The notes below the pieces were generated by a model, which was not told where the DNA came from, did not search any database, and saw only the letters and a list, made by a program, of their open reading frames with translations. The translations under genes and the position numbers were made by a program. Below are positions 1 through 11,525 of a DNA stretch of 64,000 bases, one piece after another. The DNA is from Rehmannia glutinosa (lineage: Eukaryota > Streptophyta > Magnoliopsida > Lamiales > Orobanchaceae): NCBI GenBank assembly GCA_016081115.2, contig CM071936.1, forward strand, positions 76,671,262 to 76,735,261. The letters are read 5' to 3'. Positions within the stretch are counted from its first letter, which is position 1; every line of letters begins with the position of its first letter.

Positions 1-1346
1 TGTTGATAGAATAACTCGGTTGTTTAACCTGCACTTTAACTTGGTTGTATTTGTTTTATCAGCGGAAGACTTAACACCCTTTGAATTGTTTTACTTGATT
101 TTAGCACTTGGTTATTAATCAGTTGGATAGCAAATATGAGTTTATCAGCAAATATGATGTGACTATGCAAGAAATATAAATGTGCTGAAAAATAAATGAC
201 ACAGTTAATTTTTATAGAGGTTCAAAGATGGGGTAATTCTTCTAATCCTCTCTTCTCCAACTCCTGGAGAAATCCACTATGTAACAGATCAGTTTACAAA
301 GTGGTGAACAATCTAGAGACAACCTTGGTCACACAGCTGGCTTCTCTTGCGACTCAGCTTTTTCACAGGGCAGTTGCCTTGCTACTTCAGCTCACTTTCT
401 CAAGCTCTTGGATTTGATCACGAAGCCCTCCAATAACTTGATACTGGTTCGACCTTGAACCTTCCTACAATCCTCCTTGGAAAGTAGAACCCTTTTGATT
501 CTTCAAAAGTTTCATCATCAACCGATTTGAATTTGTCTTTCCTTCACAGCTTGTGTTGGAACGATTTCCTTCGAGTTTTAGTATTGAGGATTTGCTTGAA
601 TATATATGAGAATATTTCAGATTAATAGCTTGAATAATGTTTGATTTCTCAGGTGTGCAAGGTAACCTTTTCTCAATGAATTTCCTTAGCCTTTTATAGT
701 GAACTTTTGAAATTTTATCCGTTGAATAGATAGGCTAATTTCAAAACTCACTTGTGTTCGTTGGATTGTCTTGTTGCAGTCCTTGATGTTGATATTTCCT
801 GGTATTTAATGTCTTGCAAAGATTGCAACGCGTTTCGACACACAGTGCAAGTCTTCCCATTGGTTTGTTCCTTTTGCACATAACTGGAACTAACACTTTA
901 TCTATGACAAGTTTAACATGTTACCATTCTGAGTAACATTCTTGACTTTCATCAACGGATATCGTTCAGTTGTCTTGACTTGACTGTACTCTTTTATTCC
1001 CCAGGTGACTTGAGTTAGCTTCCAATCCTTGGATGACTCATCTGTCACTTCAACTTGAGACTTGGCTTCATGAATTGACTTTACTGACTCTTCATACAGC
1101 TGATTCACAACTGATACAACTTCAGTCGAGTTCTTGATTTTCCTTCTTTGCCATACTCAGATGTCTTGCAGTGGAGTCTTCACTTCAATATTCAGTTGAC
1201 TTCTTGTATTATTAGGCATAGCTGACTTGACTCAGCTTTTCCAGCCTTATCTATTACAATGCAAATTACAAGGAAAATGGGGTGCCAACTTTCTAGTTTA
1301 AGTTTTACATGGTATCATCAAAATCTACAATATAAATTTCCTAACA
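1..1346 (-). repeat. 3' LTR of element C (left-truncated by the window)
   Basis: It can be aligned by eye with 11700-13088 over its whole length, including the shared blocks around 215-300 and 1290-1346. Its inner end abuts the polypurine tract. One of four LTR copies of this family in the window. Confidence 0.8.
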
Positions 1347-1580
1347 ATTTCCCCCTTTTTGATGATGCCAAAACTTGAAAACATTCAACAAAATGTAAAC
1401 AACAAAGACACATACAGACAATGCAGTAACAAAGAATGTATGCTTGAATAGATCGTTTTATTGATCATAGCATTCTTGTCCTTTACATAGTTGTTTACAA
1501 ATGGTGGGGCATGTCCTTTACATAGCATTAACAAAGTTTTACATGGTATCATCAAAATCTACAAAATAAATTTCCTAACA
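1..1580 (-). mobile_element. Collapsed Sirevirus-like Copia remnant (element C)
   Basis: The sequence matches the LTR of element A (11526-13088) read on the same strand. The window begins about 175 bp inside that LTR, which ends in CCTAACA at 1346. A polypurine tract follows on the minus strand at about 1347-1365, then roughly 170 bp that resemble the A interior at 13089-13260. At about 1535 the last 46 bp of the LTR appear again, ending at 1580. In minus orientation this is 3' LTR, a sliver of interior and the outermost tip of the 5' LTR, so nearly all of the internal region and most of the 5' LTR have been deleted. The flank from 1581 is Gypsy sequence, so this copy inserted into that element. 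No coding sequence remains. Confidence 0.75.
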
Positions 1581-1594
1581 ACGAGGTGGGGCCT

Positions 1595-3590
1595 GCCATT
1601 GTCCCAGGTGCATCCGATGACCTGGACCGATTGATTGGACTGCTCATCCTTTTCTCTCGCTAGGCTATCTACGCCCTCACTTTGAAGAGTTGAACGAGCT
1701 ATTCGTCTGGAAGGTGACCCTGGGCCTCGGCCGGTTGTTGGAGTGGTATTATGTGCAGACCCGGCCCGACTACCCAGACGGGTTGGTTTTGGGCCTTCCG
1801 CAGTCCCTGAAGGAGTGGAAGGATAAATGGTTCTAGGTCCGGGGCGATTAGCAGATGGCTCGTGGGGATGGAGACTCATTTCTTGCCCCTCCTCTTTGAT
1901 TCTGATATGATTTCCGTAAGTATATTTCCATTCTTTAAATTTCCAGAAATTTTTCTAATCATTAATTTTTTATTTTTTGTGCAGGGAAGCGTCCTTCCCA
2001 GGGCCCTTTTTTAGCTGATTTCGTGCACCGGTTGGAAAACATCAAAGCCTTGCCTGAGTCGGACATAAAGATTAAGTTTTTGATTACGGAGATGGGGCTA
2101 TCTCGGGCCGGCTTGTGTGCTAGATTGCCCAGCAGATCAGAGGCCGAACAGGAGCTTGTTCCACATGAGCAGGCCAGAGATAGGCGGGAGAGTCCATCGC
2201 GAGCAGAGCAGGGTGGAACGCCAGTGCCGGAGCCACAACCTCCAAGGGCTGAACAGGTCGGGCCACCTCTGTGAGGCCTGAGCCCTTAAGACAAGTGCCT
2301 CTAAGGGCCGAGCAGCCACATCAGACTGAAACTCGAGGTAGTCATATTTTTATAGGTTTGAATTCCTTCATACTTTGGATTTGCTACTCTTCCCTTGACA
2401 ATTTTCAATGTTATTACAGATCCGGAGGGGATGGACATTTATGCTTGGCTACCGAGTAGGCCACCGAGGCAAAGAGCCGGGCCGAGATCCATCACGGTAA
2501 GCGCAAGGCCGTAGATGAGCCGAAAAATGAGCTTCCTAGGCAGAGAAGAGGAAGTGGGATTGAGATCAACGAGTCCAGTCAGACCGAAAGGACCGGGCCA
2601 ACTCCATGGGTACCTCCAATCAACATTCCTTTGGGGGAGACAATTGATTAAGCTCATCATCTGGCATTTTTGGATGATTTTAGGCCAAGGGGCACTTTAT
2701 TCCTCCGAATTTTGGTAGACAAGAAGCCTACGAGGGTATGGCCGGTCTGAGGCCTCAATGGTTTGTCAAATTTGCAAAGTGTTCGACACCTACCGAGGAA
2801 CAGATGGCTTCTTTGCCTGAGGTCGGTAGGGATGCGCGGCACATGTTGGCTCGGGCCTGGTCCACCGGATCGAGCAGTTCTACATGGAGACAAGATGGGA
2901 GGAGAAGATCCAATATGCCATGGGTTTATCTAGCCGAATCATAAACACCCTATGGCATATGATCGGGCAGGGGCGCGACCTGGAGAGACGCCATGCCAAT
3001 CTGCAGGAGGCCCACGACACTCTGTGCGGGAACCAAAAATCTCTAGAGTCTCGGACCAAGGAGGCCATAAGGGATGCTACAACCTGGAAGAGGTCTGCTG
3101 AGGATGCTATTGCTACTCGAACCAATGCGGAGAGTGCTGAGCATGAGCTCCGTGTAGAGGTGGTCAAATTGAGGAAGGCAGTGGCCTTGCACCCGTAGGA
3201 GTTGGCAAGGCGGGAGACTTAGATCCGAAGATAAATGGAAGAGGCCTTCAAGAAACAGTTGGAGGAGTCCCTGCAGGAGGCTCGGGTGGAGGCAGTGAGG
3301 GCCTACAAATGGTCTGGGAGTATGCCTTCATGCTGACCTATAGGCATGCGACCAGTGTGGAGGATATTCTTGAAGGCCTCAAGAAGGGCAAGACCGTGGC
3401 CGATTTGGAGGGGGAGCTTGATGCCCTTAACGCAGAATTAGAATTGCTCTGTCCTCAGTACCCGGGTGCCATTTCAGAATAGGATGCACCTCCTGCCAAC
3501 GACGATGGGGAAGAAGTGGCTTCTAGTGGTCCGACCCAGGCTCCTGCTCCTGGTGCAACCCAACCTCCCGCTCTTTAGGGCACTTTGTGG
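1595..3590 (+). pseudogene. Antisense intron-containing ORF of Gypsy G1 (coiled-coil protein)
   Basis: This reading frame runs opposite to gag-pol. Its first part (about 1600-1915) encodes a segment with WYYV and WKDKWF motifs, which I associate with the plant 'putative gypsy-type transposon' family (PF04195). A donor GTAAGT at 1916 and acceptor TTTTTGTGCAG ending at 1984 define a likely 69-bp intron. A second likely intron runs 2338-2419 (GTAGTC to TTATTACAG). The 3' part (2884-3198) encodes a charged heptad-rich stretch with many E, R, A and L residues, a probable coiled coil. In-frame stops (for example at 3196-3198) suggest decay. The 5' end is cut by element C at 1580. Function is unknown. 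Confidence 0.6.
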
Positions 3591-3726
3591 TGTTCTATTT
3601 TTTCTTTTTTGCTTTTGATGTAATTGGCCTCGGGCCCTTATGTATGTAAATACTTTTGGTATTGAATGAAATTCTCCTTTAGCTGCATTTTCATTTTGCA
3701 TTCTTTGTTTTGTAAATTTTTCTAAG

Positions 3727-3885
3727 TGTTGAGCTTGGAGCTAGGCCAAGTCTTATTTGTAGCAAGCTCGATGCTAGGTCGAGATTTGACATAAGATTTA
3801 TTTATGACGTGCTCGGATCTAGGCCAAGACGATAGACTAATTTGCATGCCGTGCTTGGTGCTAAACCAAGATGACTAAGAATCTG
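3727..3885. repeat. Degenerate short tandem repeat between convergent ORFs
   Basis: Four imperfect copies of a unit with the core GCTNGGNNCTAGGCCAAG lie near 3729, 3765, 3811 and 3861. They fill the gap between the end of the antisense ORF and the end of integrase. The same place in Gypsy G2 also holds tandem repeats. Confidence 0.5.
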
Positions 3886-3920
3886 AGATAGATGATTTTG
3901 CTCGTAATTTCCGAGTTTCA

Positions 3921-4907
3921 TTAATAATACTTCTTTAGATAAGACACATTCCACGGGTGATTGAATGTTTCCCCACTCAAGTATTCGAGCTCATACGCCC
4001 CACTTAATAATACCTTGCTAATTCTATACGGGTCCTCCCAGGTTGGTTTTAGTGGGCTGGGTTCAGCTCTCGTGACCTTTTTCAAGACTAGATTGCCGAC
4101 CAAGAATTTTCTTTCCTTCACATTTGAGTTGTAGTATCTTTCACTTCTCTATTTATATATCGCATTTTTCGTCTCGGCATTACATCTCTTCTCCTCTAAT
4201 AGATCCAGTTCGGCTCGCAAGGCGACCTCATTTTTTTTTCGGAAAAATTTGCAACTCTAAATGTTGGGACCCCAATTTTCACCGGAATGACTGCCTCAGC
4301 TCCGTATGTTAGGGAGAAAGGTATCTCTCCCATGGCAGACCGATGTGTCGTCCTGTAAGCCCATAATACTCCGGGCAGCTCTTCGAGCCAGTTTCCTCTG
4401 GACTCTTCTAATCTCGTCTTTAATGTATACTTGAGGATTTTGTTCACTGCCTCAACCTGACCATTAGATTGCGGGTGATACGGAGTAGAGAAATGGTTCT
4501 TAATGTGGAAACTTTTGAAAAAAGTTCGAAATCTTCGGTTGTTGAACTGTTTTCCATTATCTGTTACTATTGAATATGGTATTCCGAATTTCCGGTGGTC
4601 CGATGAGGTCCATTCCCCATTTGGCAAATGTCCAAGGACTAAAGATTAAAGTGAGGTATTCAGGGTGGTACTTGACCTGTGGTGCGAATCACTGACATCT
4701 TTCGCATTTCTTGACTAAGGAGATCGCATCATGCTTCAAAGACGGCCAATAATACCCTTGGTGGATCACCTTGTATGCTAATGTCTGGCCCCCTGCGTGA
4801 ATTCCACAAATTCCCTCATGTACTTCTTTGAGCGTAGTCGGATCTTTTGTCAAGCACTGAGCTTGATGGGACCGAGCACCCATGTTTGTATAAGACCCCA
4901 TCCACAA
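3921..4907 (-). pseudogene. Gypsy G1 integrase
   Basis: The N-terminal part (4689-4907) shows the zinc-binding HHCC pattern, with a conserved GIHAGGQTLAYKV stretch and CERCQ. The catalytic core (4196-4627) shows VTDNGKQF and HPQSNGQVEAVNKIL, which supply the second Asp and the Glu of the DDE triad. The C-terminal part (3921-4121) resembles the GPY/F module, with WEDPYRI and HPWNVSYLKKYY. The three parts lie in separate reading frames broken near 4196 and 4627-4689, so no complete integrase can be made. It would insert element cDNA into nuclear DNA. Confidence 0.85.
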
Positions 4908-5253
4908 TGGTATACCGAGTAGCCTGCGTTCTTAATGTTCTGGCCTCGGCTTTGTTTTCCAGTTAGATTCCATGCTCCAAATATTGAATGATGGGTATCA
5001 TCAATGTCGGCTTGACACCCTCGCTGGCATTTGTCTTCTTCGTGTTTAATGAAGGGGAAGATAGGTGGGTAACCATCGTGTCTTCAATGAGGTCAGTCCC
5101 CGGGCTGGATGCTAGTCAAGCCAGAACGTCTGCTTGTACCTTCTCGGTTTTGGGTATGTGTATCACTTCTGCCTCGAACTGAGAAAGTCTACTTTTCGCA
5201 AGTTCCAAATATTGCGCTATCTTTGGCTCTTTTGCTTCATAATCCTCGTTGAT

Positions 5254-5478
5254 CTAGTAGACCACCAACTGTGAGTCATTGTGAACGAGTAGCTTTTTCA
5301 ATCCCATCAAAGCTGCCATCTCTAATCCCGCTATCAACTCCTCATATTCGGCTTTGTTGTTTGTTGCCGGGAACTGAAATTGTACGGCCAAGTAGTAGCA
5401 TTTGTGTATTAGATTGATTATCACAATCCCGCCCCTGCTCGGTCTGCAGTGAAAGAGCCGTCGACAAAAAACTTCCAC
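5254..5478 (-). pseudogene. Second (archaeal-type) RNase H domain of Gypsy G1
   Basis: The translated segment contains ATNNKAEYEELIAGLEMA and LLVHNDSQLVVY, typical of archaeal-type RNase HI domains with the catalytic Glu and Asp. It lies between the ordinary RNase H and integrase, a position known for the Tat lineage. A stop follows the VVY motif. It supports a dual-RNase H Gypsy assignment. Confidence 0.75.
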
Positions 5479-5524
5479 ACTTGCTCCTGGATGATGTCTA
5501 GTTGAATTGACGGGGTGAATTCTG

Positions 5525-6820
5525 TTATGAAGTCCACCAGTGCTTGTCCCTTGATCGTTGTTCTTGGCTCATATAAGATTTCGACTGGCTAAGCTCCACA
5601 ACCCACTTGATCATCCGACCAGAAGTGTCTAGTCGGTGCATAACTTGCTTCAAAGGATAATTCGTTAAGACTATGATTTTGTGTTCCAAAAAATACGGCC
5701 TCAGCTTTCTCGCCGAGATGACCAGTGTATATGCTAATTTTTCCATCGGAGGGTACCGCAGCTCGACGTCGTGTAAGGCTTGATTGATGTAATAGACCGG
5801 GTCTTTGAATTGAGTTACCTAGTTGAATTAGTACCAAGCTGATGGCATATTCAGAGACTGCGAGATATAAGTACAAGTTTTCACCCCAGCTCGGTTTCTG
5901 CTGAACAGGGACGGATGCCAAATGTTGCTTCAATGGTTCAAATACTGCTTGCGTCTGTTCAGTCCATTTAAAATCCTTATTTTTCTTGATTATCTCAAAG
6001 AACGGTTTACACTTATTTGTTGATCTTGACACGAACCTACTCAAGGCGGCTAGGCGCCCAGTTAGACTTTGTACTTTCTTGATAGAAGGGGACTCCAGGT
6101 CAATTATATCTTTGATTTTATCATGATTAGCTTCAATTCCCGTTTGACTGACCATGTATCCTAAGAATTTACCCGAGCTGACCCCAAACGTGCATTGTTT
6201 TCGATTTAATATCATCTTATACTCACGTAAAATTGTAAACATTTTATTAAGATCGAAAATGTGGTGACAGCATATAAAGACTTTACAAGCATATCATCTA
6301 CATAAACCTCCATCGTATGCCCTATCAACTTCTCAAATATTTTATTGACTAACCTTTGATAGGTCGCCCCAACATTCTTCAAGCCAAACGACATCATTTT
6401 GTAGCAGTATACGCCCCGAGCTGAGTAGAAAAAAGTATTTTCTTCATCGTCCAGGTGCATCCGGATTTGATTGTATCCCGAGTACACATCCATAAAGCTC
6501 ATCAACTCGTGCCCAGCCGTGGCATCAACCATGTAATCGATCTTGGGAAGAGGGTAGCTGTCTTTTGGGCATGCTTTGTTTAGATCGGTGAAATCCACGC
6601 AAAGGCACCATTGCCTATTACTCTTTTTTACCATTCCCTGATGAACTGGTTATCCAACAACTTGCCAACCTCAGCTTCCAGCGTTGCTTGCCTATCCGGG
6701 CCCAGTTTTCTCCTCTTCTAGATCACTCGTCGGTAGGTGAGATCAATGTTCAGACGATGGAACATATGTTTGGGATCAATGCCAGGCATGTCTGAGTGAG
6801 TCCATACGAAGATGTCCAGA
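5525..6820 (-). pseudogene. Gypsy G1 reverse transcriptase and RNase H
   Basis: RT fragments at 6212-6634 contain RMCVDFTDLNKACPKD-like residues (here WCLCVDFTDLNKACPKD), the palm motif YVDDMLVKS and the QIRMHLDDEE block. A preceding segment at about 6640-6820 encodes a thumb-proximal stretch with KLLDNQFIREW, preceded by stops. RNase H continues in another frame (5589-6242) with FLGYMVSQTGIEANHDK and the connection region. A further shift leads into 5525-5746. Frameshifts near 6212-6242 and 5590-5750 break the protein. It would copy element RNA into cDNA in virus-like particles. Confidence 0.88.
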
Positions 6821-7126
6821 TTGTTTCCCAAAAACTCAATAAGCTCCGACCGGAGTGGCTCTTGTAGATTATGTCCAATTCTAAGTTGACGCCCCCCGTG
6901 TTACTTATCGACATCTACTATGTTGATCGCTTCAACTGGTTTGGCGTGTTTACGTTTCTTGATTTGTCCTTCTTTTTCTGTAAGAGTAGGTCATCATGTT
7001 CGGTGATTGGTTCTTTCCCAAGCTGTGCTTGGGTCAATTTCTGTCAAGTTTTTTGTTGGATCTTCTGTTCAGTGTCCTGCTCGGTCGTGCCGATCGTCCT
7101 GCTAGATTCTTCTTTTTCCATCACGT

Positions 7127-7576
7127 TTATTTCTGCCGGTCTGAGCTTAAGGGAACATTCCCTTGACTCTCGCTAGTTTCCGTTGTGGAAACCTTCCCCG
7201 TCTGGAGTTGGGAATTTGATGCAGAAGTGGTAGACCGAGCGGCCACTTTCAGATAAGAGAGCATTGGCCGTCCAATGATAACATTGTACTCAGAATCATA
7301 ATTGATAATTTTGAACGTGGTGATAAACCGTCCTCTTGTGCGCCCCTGGCCGAGCTGTATGGAGAGATCCACTTCACCAAGCGGACTGATCCTTCCTCCC
7401 CCAAATCCCAGAATGCTATCATTGCAGGGGCGGTTATAACTGTCATCAACGTTCAACCTTCGGAAAGCCCTGATGTATATTACTGAAGCATAACTTCCTG
7501 AATCGACTAGGATCCTATGCATGGGGATACCCAGGATCGGTGCTATCAAGACCAAAGGGTCGGAATGGGGATGCAC
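7127..7576 (-). pseudogene. Gypsy G1 aspartic protease
   Basis: The motif RILVDSGSYASVIY carries the single D-S-G catalytic triad of retropepsins. It is followed by the glycine-rich ILGFGGG and by NVIIGRPMLSYL, the conserved ILGRP-like strand. It lies between gag and RT as expected. The reading frame is open for 149 codons but is not fused to flanking gag or RT in frame. Confidence 0.85.
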
Positions 7577-7612
7577 GAGTTGGTTGGAGTCCTAATCAGA
7601 GAAAGTGAAGTA

Positions 7613-9413
7613 TCATGTAGGTCTGTCTTCCCTAGTTTCAGCAACACGAACCCGTTGTCCGGTATTTGCTGCCGCTTTGACCTCGGCTTTTCTTTTGCGG
7701 GTAGACCAGTTATCTTCAGCATTGTTGATATTGATTAATGTCAAGATTCCTTGCCCGGCATTTTCATTAACATGGGGTAGACGGGCTGGATTAACCAGCC
7801 GCTCCGGGTTTGTTCCGGCAGTGAGAGGTGGTGGTGGCGGGAGCTCTTGGACATAACGTTTTAACCCTCCTCTTTGGATGATTCTCATGATTTCTCGGAT
7901 GAGGTCACAACATTCATTGATCTCATGCCCTATTGATTTGTGATAGAAGCAATACCTATTGTCGTCAGGTTAGATGGATCCAGTTTGACTACCGGGCTGG
8001 CGGTAGCAAGTTTAGATTTTTGATGTCATTCCAAATTGCAGACGGAGTACGAGTCAAAGTGTTTCTCATCGCAGCCACCTCGGCTCGGACCTCCTAGTAT
8101 GGTTTATAGCCTGTGGTGGAACTGTCAGAAAAGGATTTGAAACCAGAACCCGACCCGAACGGGGGGTCTTTCTTAAAATTCTTCTTGGTGCTTTGCTGTT
8201 TCTGCTCGATTGGTAGACCGACCATAGCTTTTTCTGTGCATATGTACCGTTCTGCGCGAATGAGGAAATCCTGGAAGGTGGTCGCCCCCGACTCGTGAAT
8301 GGCATAATTGAAACGAGAATGGGAAGAGAGCCCGGAGATGGCTGCTATAAGCATCGCATCATCCAAGATTGGTTCCATTTAGCGGATCTGCTTGTTGAAT
8401 CTGGAGATGTAGCTTTTTAGTGACTCGTCTTTGCTCTGCTTAATGTTCACGAGAGAATCCTTCGGTGTTGCGCGGACTTTGGATGCCAAGAAGTGAGTGG
8501 TGAAAGCTGGCAACAAGTCACTCTATGAATGAATGGATACTTGAGGTAAAGTTCGAGAACCAACAATGGGCTCGATCGCCCAACGTTAACAGGAACGCCC
8601 TGAAAAGAATGGCATTGGTCGGACCGTACAACTCTGTCCACGCCAAATATTTGTGGATGTGAGTAGTGGGGTCGGTTTCACCATCATATAAACTGATTTG
8701 AGGAACTTTAAACTTCGCGGGGAGAGGAGTCGTCAAAATGTGAGGAGCAAATGGCAATACAACATCCGACCAAGGTAATAAGGGACTTGGCTGATAGGGA
8801 GCATCGTCCAGTGTCTCTTCCAGCTCATTAAGGCGATGCCACAGGCGGAGTATTTCTGCTTCTCTGTCATTAACCGGGCTAGGATCTTGAGCTCGATTAA
8901 CTCTTGGTTGTTCTCGATTACCAGGAAACTGAATTCTGAACTGAACAGATTGCAAAGGGAGTTGGCCAAATTGGGTCCGGCCCCAGGCGTCCGACAAACA
9001 CCGAACGAGCCCGACAGGGTTGATAGAGTAAAGACGATGATTCCGCCACCCGACTCTGCTCGCCCACATCGTCTCGTTTCCTTCTTCTATCGCGCCTTTC
9101 CTCACGTTGTCCTTTTCAGGAATCGACCTCTTGGTTTTCTTGGTTCATGGGAACTTGATTTTGAGGGTTACGTGGTAGATTCGCCTGCGGAGGGTCTACC
9201 AGTGGGAGAGGTTGAATTTGTGGCTGAGTGTTTGCGAGTGCTTGGGCGACTAATCGGTTCATTTGTTGGATAAACTGGGATTTGTGAGGAGTTGTGTGAT
9301 GGGTAATAAAACCGTGCCCCCGGCCCCATTGGGAGGTATATTTTGGCTATTTTGAGGGTATCTTGCAGTGGATCTTCTCGTCTACGGGGATTTCTTGAGT
9401 GTTCACTCGTCAT
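7613..9413 (-). pseudogene. Gypsy G1 gag
   Basis: A retrotransposon gag core is visible at 8518-9105, with KVPQISLYDGETDPTTHIHKY (21 residues are not all contiguous in other copies) and a downstream WFSNF block. The next frame (8094-8378) continues with a Retrotrans_gag-like stretch, and 9168-9413 covers the N-terminus. 7613-7888 is the proline-rich end before protease. At least three frame breaks separate these parts. No intact zinc knuckle was found. Confidence 0.7.
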
Positions 9414-9490
9414 TTATTAGGTGGATAGAACGAGTTACCTTGGTGGGAATTTTTTGGATCTCTTCAAATGCTGACTGGACCAAACAGGCC

Positions 9491-9507
9491 CTCCTTCTAG
9501 CGCCAAT
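9491..9507 (-). other. Primer-binding site of Gypsy G1
   Basis: On the minus strand the sequence just inside the 5' LTR reads TTGGCGCTAGAAGGAGG. TGGCGC-type primer sites are usual for plant Gypsy elements. One base separates it from the LTR at 9509. The tRNA species was not determined. Confidence 0.6.
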
Positions 9508-9508
9508 T

Positions 9509-10097
9509 TGTTGATGTGCTTTCTCGATCAACAAGCAAAGAACTTAAAATATCTGACTTGGAAACTAAAATTGAACACCTGGAAATGATATTAAGTGGTC
9601 GATTCTCGCTTTTTATTGCGATGCCGAAAGCGAGCGTGTCACGGTCGGTTTTTGCAGATCGAATTCGAATTTCACAAGTTATATAGTGGATTTTCTCTCT
9701 CCTCTTTTTTCTAATAAATGTGATCTATTTATACTAATACAATTAGTGGGCAAATTATCATTATATCTAAGATAATAGTGGGACACTTGTTCTCTTCCTG
9801 GTGTGCATGGGGCGCATGTTGGACATGTGTTGAGAGGATCTTGTTGACTTGTCCTGTTGACATGTTGACAGGTGGCACCTTGGTGTGCCACTGGTGTATT
9901 GGATCCACTTAGTGGGAGAATGTTGAGTGGGACACTCACTTGAATTGTTTTTGATGTAGTGGGTTGGGCTTGGCTCAGTTATCTCGGCCCAGTCCACGTC
10001 ATCTTGGACGGCCTACGTCATTTTGGGTGGCTTACGTCATCATCACCTAATTGGCCACGTGGATGTATTTTCCTCCAACTCGGCTCGGGTATCATCA
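9509..10097 (-). repeat. 5' LTR of Gypsy G1
   Basis: The plus-strand ends are TGTTGATG and GGGTATCATCA, giving TG...CA termini on both strands. The inner boundary follows from the adjacent primer-binding site. The outer boundary is set by the terminal CA only, because the partner LTR is outside the window. Confidence 0.65.
9726..9733 (-). promoter_or_regulatory. TATA box in the Gypsy G1 LTR
   Basis: The minus strand reads TATAAATA here, inside the LTR and upstream of gag. This placement fits a retrotransposon U3 promoter, with transcription expected about 30 bp to the left. Confidence 0.5.
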
Positions 10098-11183
10098 GTA
10101 AGCATGTATTAAATTATTATAATAATTATTTAATAAATTAATCCTACATTATTTTGTTCGAGTTAAAATATGTTAACTTGCACTCATTTCCCCCATTCAA
10201 AAATGACAGTGCAGATTTGGGTCTTGAGATACCCACCTTGACCCTGCCTCTGCCTGTCCAATTATCATTGCCACACTATATCAATCTTTTCATAGATTAC
10301 ATTTCGTAAATCGCACCGATAATAAACTAATTAAATTAAAATAATGTTAGGCTCATTAAACATTCATGTCAAAAGGGAACGGTCTCAAAACAAGGAACAT
10401 TAAATCCAATGCCATATATAGGCCCATAGCCCAAAATTCTCATTTTTTTAAAAGGTTCAACCGCGTTATTATAGGTATTCAAACTCAATTGCGAGTAATG
10501 CCCATGTTTACTTGGCTAACTCTGGTGATTGGCCCAAAATTCTCATTTGGATTTTGGTATTTCACTTAACGAATGCAATTTTCATTTAGTGTTTTACTAC
10601 ACTACACTACATTACACGACTTCTATGTAAATAATATAATATCACTATTATATACATGACACTCAGTATTTGAAAAACAACTAGTAAAACAATGGGGAAC
10701 AGAATACATGCCCAGGCAGTTCAATTTTACCGTTAAATTCAAATATATATCAATATTTGAATATAATAATGTACAATCCTGATTAGAAAGTATTTCAAAT
10801 AGGCATATTTTGATGACCCAAAATATTCTCTCACGGTCTGCTTGCTCTTCTATTCATTCAAGAAAGTGGGGACTAGCTAGGGGTATAATTGAATATCCTT
10901 CCATTTTGAAAACTTTTTTTTTTCTAGTGATGAATATTTTTTTTGAAAGAGTGGTTAGATATCAATAATGATAAAAGTATTGGGTGAAAATATGGAAAGG
11001 TTATTGTTTCAGAATATGGCTAAGTATTTGAAGTGTATGGCTAGTCGATGCCTGAATTCGATTCAGTCTCCACAAGACGAAAAACGCCCCGTATACAAAG
11101 TGCTAACGGTTCCATTTTTCATTTCTAAGATACAACAACTATTTCGATTTCAAGTTTACATCACTTGTAAACCCGAAACACAG
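10098..11183. other. Intergenic sequence without recognised genes
   Basis: AT-rich sequence between Gypsy G1 and the CGAAC target duplication of element B. I see no domain, RNA gene or terminal-repeat pair. Short open frames at 10366-10569 and 10968-11219 have no recognisable content, and the latter runs into the LTR of element B. Confidence 0.6.
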
Positions 11184-11188
11184 CGAAC

Positions 11189-11525
11189 TGTTGGGTATCT
11201 ATCTGCCTCTAAAGATTGATACACGAAGTACCAAATATCAAATACAGACTCAATAAACCTATTATACAGATTTGTACTCTAGACTCAAAGTACACTGAAA
11301 AATACAACTGAATGAAAGGATACAACAAAATGAAACTGACAGTTACAAAAGAATAAAAACAACTGTAAAAGGGATAAAACCCTAAAATCGAATATTGAAA
11401 GATTCGGCTCAGGGACTGGAATCCCTACACAAAAGTCACCACGAATCACCCAGAGAACCAAGGCAAATCACCCAAGAACAACCTTGCCACACAAAGAACC
11501 TCTGAACAAGCCCTCGAAAGTGTTT
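11189..11525 (-). repeat. 3' LTR of Copia B, outer part
   Basis: It matches 30208-30545 nearly base for base, starting TGTTGGGTATC. The match stops at ...GAAAGTGTTT, where element A begins. The flank at 11184-11188 is CGAAC. Confidence 0.93.

Larger units (their letters stand above)
1581..10097 (-). mobile_element. Tat-type Ty3/Gypsy retrotransposon G1, degraded
   Basis: From right to left on the minus strand the order is 5' LTR (9509-10097), primer-binding region, gag, aspartic protease, RT, RNase H, a second RNase H-like domain and integrase. Beyond integrase an ORF on the opposite strand runs from about 1595 to 3590. The PR-RT-RH-INT order is Gypsy. The extra archaeal-type RNase H and the antisense ORF point to the Tat lineage (Retand-like), from knowledge of those families. 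Frameshifts and stops break every domain. The 3' LTR would lie left of the window, beyond element C, which is inserted in the antisense ORF. Confidence 0.8.

Noticed and set aside
5525..6820. Endogenous pararetrovirus RT
   Set aside because: The RT is flanked by protease, integrase and an LTR in Gypsy order, with no movement protein or coat-protein zinc finger arrangement.
10968..11219. 83-codon plus-strand frame
   Set aside because: It crosses the target duplication and the LTR start of Copia B, so it is not a gene.
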